Assembly: GCA_016463775.1 (NCBI GenBank)
Contig: JAEMQQ010000004.1
Coordinates: 1 to 48,286 of the forward strand
Direction: 5' to 3'
DNA: 48,286 bases
Source: Ilumatobacteraceae bacterium
Lineage (GTDB): Bacteria > Actinomycetota > Acidimicrobiia > Acidimicrobiales > Ilumatobacteraceae
The position numbers and the translations under genes are program-made. The notes under the pieces were generated by a model, which had not been told where the DNA came from, searched no databases, and was given only the letters and a program-made list of their open reading frames with translations. Positions 1 through 6,715 of this stretch are shown in pieces; the first letter of the stretch is position 1, and every line of letters begins with the position of its first letter.

Positions 1-1
1 G

Positions 2-319
2 TCCTTGATAACGCTTGGTATGTCGTCGACAGCGCTGTGGGAGTCCTTCGCCAGAGGGAACCGAATTCTCGCAGTAAATTTGACCAATAATTCAGTTTAT
101 GATTTTCCAATTGAGGGAATCTGGTCCTTGCGTCAGCCAACACTTGAAGTGTTTGAAGAAAGGATTCAACTCATCATGGCGATGTCTGAGGATGAGTGGA
201 GACGTGTTTCTGACCCTGCCAGAGAGCACCTCATTCGCAGCGAAACAACTGAATCAGTAGCTAATCGAATTCGGAATCACATTACGGCACGCCTGAATCA
301 GCATCCTTGGAGAAAATAG
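2..319 (+). CDS. C-terminal fragment of a glycosyltransferase-like protein (5' truncated by window edge)
   Basis: The frame is open from base 2 and ends in TAG at 317-319, so only about 105 C-terminal residues are present. The visible part begins LITLGMSSTALWESFARGNR and continues with AVNLTNN and a YDFPIEGIWSLRQPT stretch. This resembles the C-terminal nucleotide-sugar-binding half of GT-B-type surface-polysaccharide glycosyltransferases, where a GMSS/E loop precedes a strand reading VLAVN. The TTG at 5 is almost certainly internal. The segment is visibly more A/T-rich than its neighbours, which would fit a cell-surface glycan locus, a gene class often acquired by transfer. Its stop abuts the stop of the convergent P450 with no intergenic base. 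The family assignment is from pattern only. Confidence 0.5.
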   Translation, partial: SLITLGMSSTALWESFARGNRILAVNLTNNSVYDFPIEGIWSLRQPTLEVFEERIQLIMAMSEDEWRRVSDPAREHLIRSETTESVANRIRNHITARLNQHPWRK

Positions 320-325
320 CTATTT
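314..325. repeat. 12-bp palindrome at abutting convergent stop codons
   Basis: AAATAGCTATTT is a perfect palindrome made of the two back-to-back TAG stop codons (317-319 on plus, 320-322 on minus) and flanking A/T bases. It is too short and weak to be a convincing terminator. Confidence 0.4.
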
Positions 326-1570
326 AATGCGGCACGGCATGCGCTTGATGCCGTTGATGAAGTTGCTGCGCAGGTACGCCGGTTCACCGGTGATGTGCAG
401 GTAGGGCAGACGGCGACGAATCTCGTCGAACATCACCACGATTTCACGACGCGCCAGGTTGGCCCCGAGACAAAAGTGTGGCCCGCCGGCGCCAAAGCCG
501 ATTTGCCCGGGCTGAATCTGGCGGGTTACATCGAATCGATACGGGTCGGCAAACAAATCTTCGTCGCGATTACCCGAGTTGTACCACATCACTACTTTGG
601 TGCCTTTCGGCATCTTGATGCCACCCAATTCGGTGTCTTCTGTTGCAGTACGGCGGAAGTGAATGACGGGCGACGACCAGCGCACAATTTCCTCAACAGC
701 GGTACGGCTGTGTTTCTCGAAGTCGTTGAACCAAATGCGTTGTTGATCGGCCCGGCGTGTCAACTCGAGCATCCCGTGGCTGATTGCGTTGCGGGTGGTC
801 TCGTTACCAGCCACCACGAGCAAGATGAAGAAACTGCCGAACTCTTGGCTCGTCATGCGTTGCCCATCAACTTCGGCGTGCATCATGATGGAGGTCAAGT
901 CGTCAAGCGGCTTCTTCAAGCGTGATTCACCAAGTTGTTGTGCGTATGAGAAAATTTCCAGCGCGACTTTCATCAGGATTTCCAGTGAGCCACCGAAGTC
1001 GGGGTCTCCAGCACCAAGAATGACGTTGGTCCAGTCGAGCACCTGCTTGGCGTCGCTACGTGGAATACCCATCATGTCGCAGATGATCTCCAGCGGAAAT
1101 GGTGCCGCAAGTTTTTCAACGAAGTCAAACTCGTCGTCGCCGTGTTTCTCGAGCACTTCGTCAACGAGCGTGCGCGCCTTGGCGGTTACGTATTCCTCCA
1201 CACGAGAAATCTCTTTCGGCGTGAACCCCTTCGACACGATGGATCGCAGGCGAAAGTGCTTCGGGTCGTCCATGGCGATCATCGACCCGAAGAACTCGTT
1301 GAGTTCGGGGGTGAGCGTGGTGATGTTCGACCCTTGGCCACTGCACCACAAGGCGGGGTTGCGACTTACGGCCCAGATGTCCTCGTGTTTGGTGAGCGCG
1401 TAGTAGCCCGGCCCAGTAGGGAAGTCGAGGAGGGTCATTTCCTTGAAGAACTTGATCGGGGCTTCGCGCCGCAGCGACCAGAAGGCTGATTCTCGGTATT
1501 CGCGGGGGGCGAGCCAAAACTCGGGGTCGGAAAGATCGATGCTGTCAACGTCCAACGGGGTCAATTGCAT
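320..1570 (-). CDS. Cytochrome P450, CYP125-like (steroid C26/27 hydroxylase type)
   Basis: Haem-thiolate monooxygenase of 416 aa. The I-helix oxygen-activation motif AGNETT is at residues 254-259, the K-helix ExxR is E294-R297 (EIVR), and the haem loop FGAGGPHFCLG is at 359-369 with Cys367 as axial ligand. The I-helix region (AGNETTRNAISHGM) and the C-terminal LRSNFINGIK are very like mycobacterial CYP125, which oxidises the cholesterol side-chain terminus. The ATG at 1570 is chosen over upstream in-frame starts because those lie inside the divergent thiolase, and because a TACCAT hexamer sits 6 nt upstream. It is divergent from the thiolase gene, the same arrangement as Rv3545c (cyp125)/Rv3546 (fadA5) in M. 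tuberculosis. Substrate is inferred, and other CYP124/142-type roles are possible. Confidence 0.9.
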   Translation of the reverse strand: MQLTPLDVDSIDLSDPEFWLAPREYRESAFWSLRREAPIKFFKEMTLLDFPTGPGYYALTKHEDIWAVSRNPALWCSGQGSNITTLTPELNEFFGSMIAMDDPKHFRLRSIVSKGFTPKEISRVEEYVTAKARTLVDEVLEKHGDDEFDFVEKLAAPFPLEIICDMMGIPRSDAKQVLDWTNVILGAGDPDFGGSLEILMKVALEIFSYAQQLGESRLKKPLDDLTSIMMHAEVDGQRMTSQEFGSFFILLVVAGNETTRNAISHGMLELTRRADQQRIWFNDFEKHSRTAVEEIVRWSSPVIHFRRTATEDTELGGIKMPKGTKVVMWYNSGNRDEDLFADPYRFDVTRQIQPGQIGFGAGGPHFCLGANLARREIVVMFDEIRRRLPYLHITGEPAYLRSNFINGIKRMPCRIK

Positions 1571-1576
1571 GTCCGA

Positions 1577-1586
1577 ATGGTACCGT
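1577..1586. promoter_or_regulatory. Overlapping divergent -10-like elements between P450 and thiolase
   Basis: ATGGTA (1577-1582) reads TACCAT on the minus strand, 6 nt from the P450 ATG. TACCGT (1581-1586) reads on the plus strand, 11 nt from the thiolase ATG. The whole divergent gap is 27 bp, so both promoters must overlap and transcripts would be leaderless or nearly so. No KstR-type operator could be recognised in this space. Confidence 0.4.
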
Positions 1587-1597
1587 GTCTCACCATC

Positions 1598-2800
1598 ATG
1601 ACTGAAGCCGTTATCGTCGCCACTGCCCGTAGCCCTATTGGACGCGCCAACAAGGGGTCTCTTGTTGATTTGCGGCCCGACGACATGACGGCACAGATTC
1701 TTCGTGCGCTCATGGCCAAGGTGCCACAAGTGAAGGCGAGTGACATTGAAGACCTGATGCTCGGCATCGGTCAGCCTGCCGGCGAAGGCGGTTTCAACAT
1801 TGCACGAGTCGCAGCAATTCTTGCGGGCCTCGACGATGTGCCAGGCGTGACGGTGAATCGTTACTGCTCGTCAAGTTTGCAGACCATCCGTATGGCAGCA
1901 CACGCAATCAAAGCAGGCGAAGGTGATTGTTTCATTGCTGCCGGCGTTGAAACGGTGAGTCGTTATGCCAGTGGTGCAAGCGACACTGCACCAAACTCGA
2001 TCTTCAAGCCATCGGGTGAGCGCACCAAGTCGCGTGCTGCCGGTGGTCAGCCGTCATGGACACCACCACAAGGTCTGCCTGACTACTACATCGCTATGGG
2101 GCAGACTGCCGAGAACGTATGTGAGATTGAAGGCGTGACACGTAAAGAAATGGACGAATGGGGTGCCCGTTCGCAACAGCGTGCGGTTGCCAATCAGAAA
2201 AACGGTTTCTTCGAGCGCGAAATTTCACCACTCACCTTGCCCAACGGCACAGTGGTGAGCAAAGACGACGGCCCGCGCGACGGCACCACCGTGGAGGGTC
2301 TCGCCGGTTTGAAGCCAGCATTCCGCCCCGATGGTCAGATCACAGCCGGCAACGCTTGCCCACTCAACGATGGTGCTGCAGCCGTGCTGGTGATGAGTGC
2401 AGAAAAAGCCAAGCAACTCGGGCTCACACCACTGGCACGAATTGTTTCATCGGGTGTGTCAGGGTTGAACCCCGAGATCATGGGTCTTGGCCCCATCGAA
2501 GCGTGCCGTCAAGCAATGAAGCGTGCGGGTATGACCATCAACGACATCGACCTTGTGGAGATCAACGAGGCATTTGCCGCACAGGTGATTCCGTCAGCGA
2601 AGCATTTGGGAATTGATTACGACAAACTCAACGTGCACGGTGGTGCCATCGCGCTCGGTCACCCATTTGGCATGACTGGTGCGCGCATCATGACCACGCT
2701 CATCAACGGGCTGCAGAACACGGGCAAGACCGTCGGTATGGAGTCGATGTGTGTTGGTGGTGGCCAAGGAATGGCGATGATTATCGAGCGTCTGAGCTAG
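1598..2800 (+). CDS. Thiolase (acetyl-CoA acetyltransferase, FadA5-like context)
   Basis: Type II-like thiolase of 400 aa that catalyses reversible thiolytic cleavage of 3-ketoacyl-CoA. The nucleophile is Cys90 (NRYCSSSLQ), followed by the NEAFAAQ motif, the catalytic His355 in GGAIALGHPFG and the acid/base Cys385 in CVGGGQG. The start ATG at 1598 gives MTEAVIVATARSPIGRA, the canonical thiolase N terminus; an upstream in-frame ATG at 1565 would overlap the P450. It is divergent from a CYP125-like gene, which in mycobacteria pairs with fadA5, the thiolase of cholesterol side-chain beta-oxidation. Sequence alone cannot separate steroid-CoA from general 3-ketoacyl-CoA specificity. Confidence 0.92.
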   Translation: MTEAVIVATARSPIGRANKGSLVDLRPDDMTAQILRALMAKVPQVKASDIEDLMLGIGQPAGEGGFNIARVAAILAGLDDVPGVTVNRYCSSSLQTIRMAAHAIKAGEGDCFIAAGVETVSRYASGASDTAPNSIFKPSGERTKSRAAGGQPSWTPPQGLPDYYIAMGQTAENVCEIEGVTRKEMDEWGARSQQRAVANQKNGFFEREISPLTLPNGTVVSKDDGPRDGTTVEGLAGLKPAFRPDGQITAGNACPLNDGAAAVLVMSAEKAKQLGLTPLARIVSSGVSGLNPEIMGLGPIEACRQAMKRAGMTINDIDLVEINEAFAAQVIPSAKHLGIDYDKLNVHGGAIALGHPFGMTGARIMTTLINGLQNTGKTVGMESMCVGGGQGMAMIIERLS

Positions 2801-2813
2801 TTCAGCGCCAAAC

Positions 2814-2834
2814 AACTGGCCTAGCGGGCCAGTT
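2814..2834. terminator. Bidirectional hairpin between convergent thiolase and serine hydrolase
   Basis: AACTGGCC (2814-2821), a 5-nt loop and GGCCAGTT (2827-2834) form a perfect 8-bp stem. It contains the stop codon of the minus-strand hydrolase (2821-2823). There is no T-run on either side, so it would be a U-tract-less terminator or mRNA 3'-end stabiliser. Confidence 0.45.
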
Positions 2835-3633
2835 CACTCAGCACAGCGGTGGAAAATTCCGGCCAGTGGGTGAGCGCCCATTCGTCGAATTCGCAGTCGG
2901 TCAGCACCGCACAGGCCACGTCGGCGATCGGGTCGACCCACAAGAATGTGCCACTACCCCCGAAGTGCCCGTAGGTAACCGCTGAATTCCTTGGCGATGT
3001 CCAGTGCGGCTGTTTATCGCCACGAATTTCTGGCCCCAGACCCCATGGGCAGGGGTCGAAGCGTCCGATGCCCGGCACGATGCCGTCCAACTCCGGGAAT
3101 TGTGCGGTGACTGCCTCGACGAACGTGTCGCGCGCCAGCAATCGTGGGCGCCGTATCTCGGCGAGAAAGAGCGACACGTTCACGATGTCGAGTCGCGCAT
3201 CTTTGGCAGCGGAGCCCGATTGCTGCTCACTCACGATGCCGAGGGGTTCGAACACTGCACCATCGACATATTCCCAAAATGGCATGTCGCTCGCAGCTGC
3301 GAGATGCGCCGCAACCATTTCGTAACCCGTATTCGAATAGATACGCCGCGCACCGGGTATGCCAATCGGCGCGTCACCCTCATACGGGTAGCCACCAGCA
3401 TGCGCCAGCAAGTGTTTCAGCGTGCAGCCCGTTTGACCTACGGCATCAGTGAGCGAGACCGTGCCCTCTTCGCAGGCAACGAGCACCGCCCACGCTGTGA
3501 TCACCTTGGTGACCGACGCCAGGCGAAATTTCTGCGACTCGTCACCATGCAGGTGAATCTCGCCGGCCCGATCGATGACCGCTGCCGCCACGTTGTCCGC
3601 TGGCCATGCAGCAATGAGATCGAAGGCCTGCAT
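2821..3633 (-). CDS. Serine hydrolase of the beta-lactamase/class C (esterase) family
   Basis: Protein of 270 aa with the serine beta-lactamase fold signatures. SVTK at residues 40-43 gives the nucleophile and lysine, YSN is at 99-101, and the third motif is of the HxG type (GHFGGSG, in the segment following TSPRNSAVTYG). No signal peptide is evident, so it is likely cytosolic. Such proteins are usually esterases, amidases or D-aminopeptidases rather than true beta-lactamases. It is short for the family (commonly 350-400 aa), having lost much of the region between the second and third motifs. It follows aroG by 21 nt on the same strand but may also have its own TAGCGT -10-like element 8 nt upstream of the ATG. 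Substrate unknown. Confidence 0.85.
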   Translation of the reverse strand: MQAFDLIAAWPADNVAAAVIDRAGEIHLHGDESQKFRLASVTKVITAWAVLVACEEGTVSLTDAVGQTGCTLKHLLAHAGGYPYEGDAPIGIPGARRIYSNTGYEMVAAHLAAASDMPFWEYVDGAVFEPLGIVSEQQSGSAAKDARLDIVNVSLFLAEIRRPRLLARDTFVEAVTAQFPELDGIVPGIGRFDPCPWGLGPEIRGDKQPHWTSPRNSAVTYGHFGGSGTFLWVDPIADVACAVLTDCEFDEWALTHWPEFSTAVLSELAR

Positions 3634-3641
3634 CGCGTGCG

Positions 3642-3647
3642 ACGCTA
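3642..3647 (-). promoter_or_regulatory. -10-like TAGCGT upstream of the serine hydrolase
   Basis: On the minus strand TAGCGT ends 8 nt before the ATG at 3633, and there is no Shine-Dalgarno. The same hexamer at similar distance precedes rbfA, ribE and ribF. Confidence 0.35.
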
Positions 3648-3654
3648 CTTGTCG

Positions 3655-5004
3655 TTACTTGGCGTTGCGAATCAAGTCAGCAACACGAAACGCCAAGTCA
3701 ATCGATTGACGGGCATTCAAGCGTGGGTCGCACACCGTTTCGTATCGCGTGTCGAGGTCACCCTGCGATACTGCCTCGACACCGCCCAAACATTCTGTGA
3801 CATTTTCGCCCGTGAGTTCAATGTGGATGCCACCCGGCCAGGTGCCTTCTGCGCGATGGGCGGCCACGAAGCCGACTATCTCACGGAAGATTTCGTCAAA
3901 GTGTCGAGTTTTGCGACCATTGTCGGCGGTGAAGGTGTTGGCGTGCATCGGGTCGCAAATCCACACCACGGGGTGCCCAGCTTCGCGCACAGCACGCAGA
4001 AGCGGACGCAGGGACGTCTCGACGTTGTCGGCGCCCATCCGCGAAATGAGCGTCAAGCGGCCGGGCACACGATTGGGGTTGAGCGCTTCACACAGCGACA
4101 ACACGTAGTCGGTCGTCGTGTTCGGGCCGATCTTCACACCGATGGGGTTGCCCACGCCGCGCAAGAACTCGACGTGCGCACCGTCCAGTTGGCGTGTGCG
4201 TTCGCCGATCCACAACATGTGGGCCGAACAGTCGTACCACTGACCGGTGAGTGAATCTTGGCGGGTGAGTGCTTCTTCGTAGCCAAGGATGAGTGCTTCG
4301 TGCGAGGTGTAGACGTCGACTTCGTGCAGGGCACTGTGGCTCTCGGTGTCGACACCACACGCCCTCATGAATGCCAAGGCGCGCTCGATTTCGGCAGCCA
4401 TCTGTTCGTAGCGCTGGCCTTCGGCGCTCGTCGCCACGAACTCCTGGTTCCAGGCGTGCACACGATTGAGGTCGGCAAAACCACCCTTGGTGAACGCCCG
4501 CAGCAAGTTGAGCGTGCTCGCCGACTGATGGTAGGCCTGCACAAGACGCTGCGGGTCGGGCGTGCGAGCCTCTTCGTTCGGTGCAGGGTCATTCACCATG
4601 TGCCCGCGGAACGAGGGCAATTCACGCGAGCCGATCTTTTCGGTATTCGACGAACGTGGCTTGGCGAACTGACCAGCGATTCGCCCGACTTTCACGACTG
4701 GCACACCCATCGAGTAGGTAAGCACGACCGCCATCTGCAGGATCACCCGCAGCTTCTCGCGAATATTGACGGCGGTGAACTCGTCGAAACTCTCCGCACA
4801 GTCACCGGCCTGCAACAAAAATGCGTTGCCGTTGGCCACATGACCGAGTGCCGTCAGCAGCGTGCGCGCCTCGCCGGCGAAAACCAGCGGGGGATACGAC
4901 TCGATTTGTTTGAGCGAGCGATCGAGGGCGGCACTGTCGGGCCATTCGGGTTGTTGGTCAGCGGGGTGCGACTGCCAAGTCGTTTTCGTCCAGTTACGTG
5001 GCAT
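3655..5004 (-). CDS. aroG: Class II 3-deoxy-D-arabino-heptulosonate-7-phosphate (DAHP) synthase
   Basis: First enzyme of the shikimate pathway, condensing phosphoenolpyruvate and erythrose-4-phosphate. The 449-aa length matches the plant/actinobacterial class II enzymes (about 460 aa). Hallmarks are LLQAGDCAES at residues 63-72 with metal-ligand Cys69, KVGRIAGQFAKPRS, the CDPMHANT block, HIELTGENVTEC and a C-terminal RYETVCDPRLN. The ATG at 5004 has a strong GGAGGT Shine-Dalgarno 6 nt upstream. It lies 37 nt downstream of a sigma-factor gene on the same strand. In M. tuberculosis this enzyme forms a complex with, and activates, chorismate mutase; a chorismate mutase fusion is encoded elsewhere in this window (17036-17797). 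Confidence 0.96.
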   Translation of the reverse strand: MPRNWTKTTWQSHPADQQPEWPDSAALDRSLKQIESYPPLVFAGEARTLLTALGHVANGNAFLLQAGDCAESFDEFTAVNIREKLRVILQMAVVLTYSMGVPVVKVGRIAGQFAKPRSSNTEKIGSRELPSFRGHMVNDPAPNEEARTPDPQRLVQAYHQSASTLNLLRAFTKGGFADLNRVHAWNQEFVATSAEGQRYEQMAAEIERALAFMRACGVDTESHSALHEVDVYTSHEALILGYEEALTRQDSLTGQWYDCSAHMLWIGERTRQLDGAHVEFLRGVGNPIGVKIGPNTTTDYVLSLCEALNPNRVPGRLTLISRMGADNVETSLRPLLRAVREAGHPVVWICDPMHANTFTADNGRKTRHFDEIFREIVGFVAAHRAEGTWPGGIHIELTGENVTECLGGVEAVSQGDLDTRYETVCDPRLNARQSIDLAFRVADLIRNAK

Positions 5005-5041
5005 TGCACCTCCGCTTTCAGGCTAGGGAGGTCAGTTGACC

Positions 5042-5869
5042 TTAAACGGTGAGGTAGTCGGGCGCGTCTTCTTGCAACGACTCGACGGCACGGCTCACCA
5101 GACGTCGGGCGGCCTCGGCTGTGACACCGAGTTCTTCGCCAACTTCGCGGAAACTCTTGCGCTCGCCACCAAACAGCCCGAAGCGGGCTTCAACGGCGTA
5201 ACGGGCGCGTGGGTCAAGCGTGTCGAGCAACTTGTTCAACATGTCATCCGAGGCGCGCGACATGACGGCTTCTTCGGGGCTCATGTCGTGGTTGGGGACG
5301 AGGTCACCAAGCGTTGCATCGCCATCGTCACCGATCGGCTTGTCCAACGACACCGGTGTGGTGAGGCGGTGTAGTTCGGCGTTCTCGGCGGTGAGACCTT
5401 CGGCATCGCCCGAACCCTGACGCAACGCTGCACGCAAGTTTGCGGAGCGGTCGCCAGGAATACGAATGAGGCTGGCCTTTTGGTCGAGCGCGCGACCGAT
5501 GGCTTGGCGAATCCAGAATGTTGCGTAGGTCGAGAATTTGAAACCACGGCGCCAGTCGAATTTGTCGACGGCGTGCTCAAGACCGAGGTTGCCTTCTTGG
5601 ATGAGGTCGAGCAGGTCCATGCCCTGTGGCAACGGGTAGCGACGTGCGATCGAGACGACGAGTCGCAAGTTGGCGCGAATGAAACGATCCTTGGCGCGCT
5701 TTGCGTCGCGGATGTCTTTGCGCAGGGCTGCACCGCGCTGCCCCTTCTTCCACTTGGCTTCGGCCAGGCGGCCTGCTTCGATGGCTTTGGAGAGAGTTCG
5801 CTCGTCTTCGGCGTTGAGCAGCGGCACTTTGCCGATGTCGTTGAGGTACAGACCGATGGAATCAGACAT
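5042..5869 (-). CDS. Sigma-70 family RNA polymerase sigma factor (group 2 type, shortened region 3)
   Basis: Protein of 275 aa. An N-terminal SIGLYLNDIGKVPLLNAEDE corresponds to region 1.2. Region 2 follows (FIRANLRLVVSIARRY, LDLIQEGNLGLEHAVDKFD, then FKFSTYATFWIRQAIGRAL), then IRIP and PVSLDKPIGDDGDATLGDLVP, and region 4 with the helix-turn-helix SFREVGEELGVTAEAARRLV. Only about 33 residues separate IRIP from PVSL, against roughly 50 in RpoD and group 2 factors, so region 3 is reduced. The region 4.2 recognition helix (TAEAARRLV) also departs from the usual TRERVRQIE. The ATG at 5869 is preferred because region 1.2 begins there. A promoter with a perfect TTGACA lies upstream. The promoters it recognises are unknown. 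Confidence 0.9.
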   Translation of the reverse strand: MSDSIGLYLNDIGKVPLLNAEDERTLSKAIEAGRLAEAKWKKGQRGAALRKDIRDAKRAKDRFIRANLRLVVSIARRYPLPQGMDLLDLIQEGNLGLEHAVDKFDWRRGFKFSTYATFWIRQAIGRALDQKASLIRIPGDRSANLRAALRQGSGDAEGLTAENAELHRLTTPVSLDKPIGDDGDATLGDLVPNHDMSPEEAVMSRASDDMLNKLLDTLDPRARYAVEARFGLFGGERKSFREVGEELGVTAEAARRLVSRAVESLQEDAPDYLTV

Positions 5870-5971
5870 GTTTGATGCTTTCTGGTGGGCACGGCGACAC
5901 ACCTCGCCCGCAAGGGGCTCAGCATGGCGTCGGGGGGTTGTGGGGGATTCTGGTATTCGGGGAATTACGAA

Positions 5972-5999
5972 GTTACAGGATTGTCACGCACGATGTCAA
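5972..5999 (-). promoter_or_regulatory. Canonical promoter for the sigma factor gene
   Basis: On the minus strand a perfect TTGACA -35 (5999 to 5994) is followed after 16 nt by TGTAAC (5977 to 5972), a 4/6 match to TATAAT. TAACTT at 18-nt spacing is an alternative -10. Either predicts a leader of about 90-100 nt before the ATG at 5869. The rest of the 258-nt gap (5870-6127) shows no ORF or strong hairpin. Confidence 0.5.
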
Positions 6000-6088
6000 G
6001 GGGAATGTTGCAAATCTCGTCACATTCGCGATAGAAGCACCCGGGATGGCGCAGTTATGAGGTTTGGCGTGGGCTTGCAACGATGTGG

Positions 6089-6154
6089 CTCGGGGTGTTC
6101 GGCCAACTGACTCCTAGTATTCCCAGCGTGTCGCTACGTCTCGGGGTGTTCGGC
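6089..6154 (+). repeat. 15-bp direct repeat flanking the nadD start
   Basis: CTCGGGGTGTTCGGC occurs at 6089-6103 and again at 6140-6154, 51 bp (17 codons) apart and in the same reading frame. The second copy encodes the start of the nadD nucleotide-binding motif; the first is upstream of the chosen start. Confidence 0.6.
6115..6120 (+). promoter_or_regulatory. -10-like TAGTAT upstream of nadD
   Basis: TAGTAT ends 7 nt before the GTG at 6128, placing a predicted transcription start at or next to the start codon. No Shine-Dalgarno is present. Confidence 0.45.
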
Positions 6155-6715
6155 GGTACTTTCGACCCCCCGCACCGGGGGCATCTCGCGGTAGCCCGTG
6201 CCGCACGTCGCAGCCTGAACCTCGACCGGGTCGTGTTGGTGGTGGCCAACGACCCCTGGAAAAAGTCGCCCGGACGGGCCATCACGCCAGCCGCAGATCG
6301 CTTGGCGATGGTGCAGGCGCTCGTGCACGGTGAAGACGGGCTCGAGGCCAGTGATGCCGAAATTCGCCGTGGTGGTGCGAGTTATACGGTGGTCACGTTG
6401 CGCGAGTTGGCGGCGGCAAACACCGGTGCTGAGCTGTTCCTGATCATCGGCCGCGATCTTGTGGATGATTTTTCGTCGTGGCATGAATCGATAGAGATTG
6501 GTCGATTGGCCACGATCGTCGTTGTCGATCGCCCAGGTTATGTGACCGATCCGCAGCGTGATTGGAAGATGTTGATTGTTGATCCGATTGATGTCAGCAG
6601 TACCGAGTTGCGCGATGCCGTGCGAACGGGCGGCGATGTGTCGACCAACGTTCCGTTGGCGGTGTGTGATGTGATTCGCGCCCGTGCTTTGTATGCAGCG
6701 GTGCCGACCTCGTGA
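6128..6715 (+). CDS. nadD: Nicotinate-nucleotide adenylyltransferase
   Basis: Transfers AMP from ATP to nicotinate mononucleotide in NAD biosynthesis. The 195-aa protein opens with LGVFGGTFDPPHRGHL, the GxFDPxHxGH nucleotidyltransferase motif, and ends with the SSTELRDAVRTGG block, equivalent to the ISSTxIR motif. The GTG at 6128 places the motif five residues in, as is normal for the family; an upstream in-frame ATG at 6083 would add 15 residues containing a partial duplicate of the same motif. It overlaps the next gene by GTGA (6712-6715) and is the first gene of nadD-LCP-rsfS, an order common in actinobacteria. Confidence 0.95.
   Translation: MSLRLGVFGGTFDPPHRGHLAVARAARRSLNLDRVVLVVANDPWKKSPGRAITPAADRLAMVQALVHGEDGLEASDAEIRRGGASYTVVTLRELAAANTGAELFLIIGRDLVDDFSSWHESIEIGRLATIVVVDRPGYVTDPQRDWKMLIVDPIDVSSTELRDAVRTGGDVSTNVPLAVCDVIRARALYAAVPTS

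Noticed and set aside
3004-4254. Long plus-strand ORF opposite aroG
   Set aside because: It mirrors a strongly conserved class II DAHP synthase; its translation is Arg/His-rich with no family motifs.
5029-5042. AGGTCA-GT-TGACCT inverted repeat between the sigma factor and aroG as a regulator site
   Set aside because: Only 6-bp arms, overlapping the sigma stop codon, with no second copy noticed; too weak to claim.
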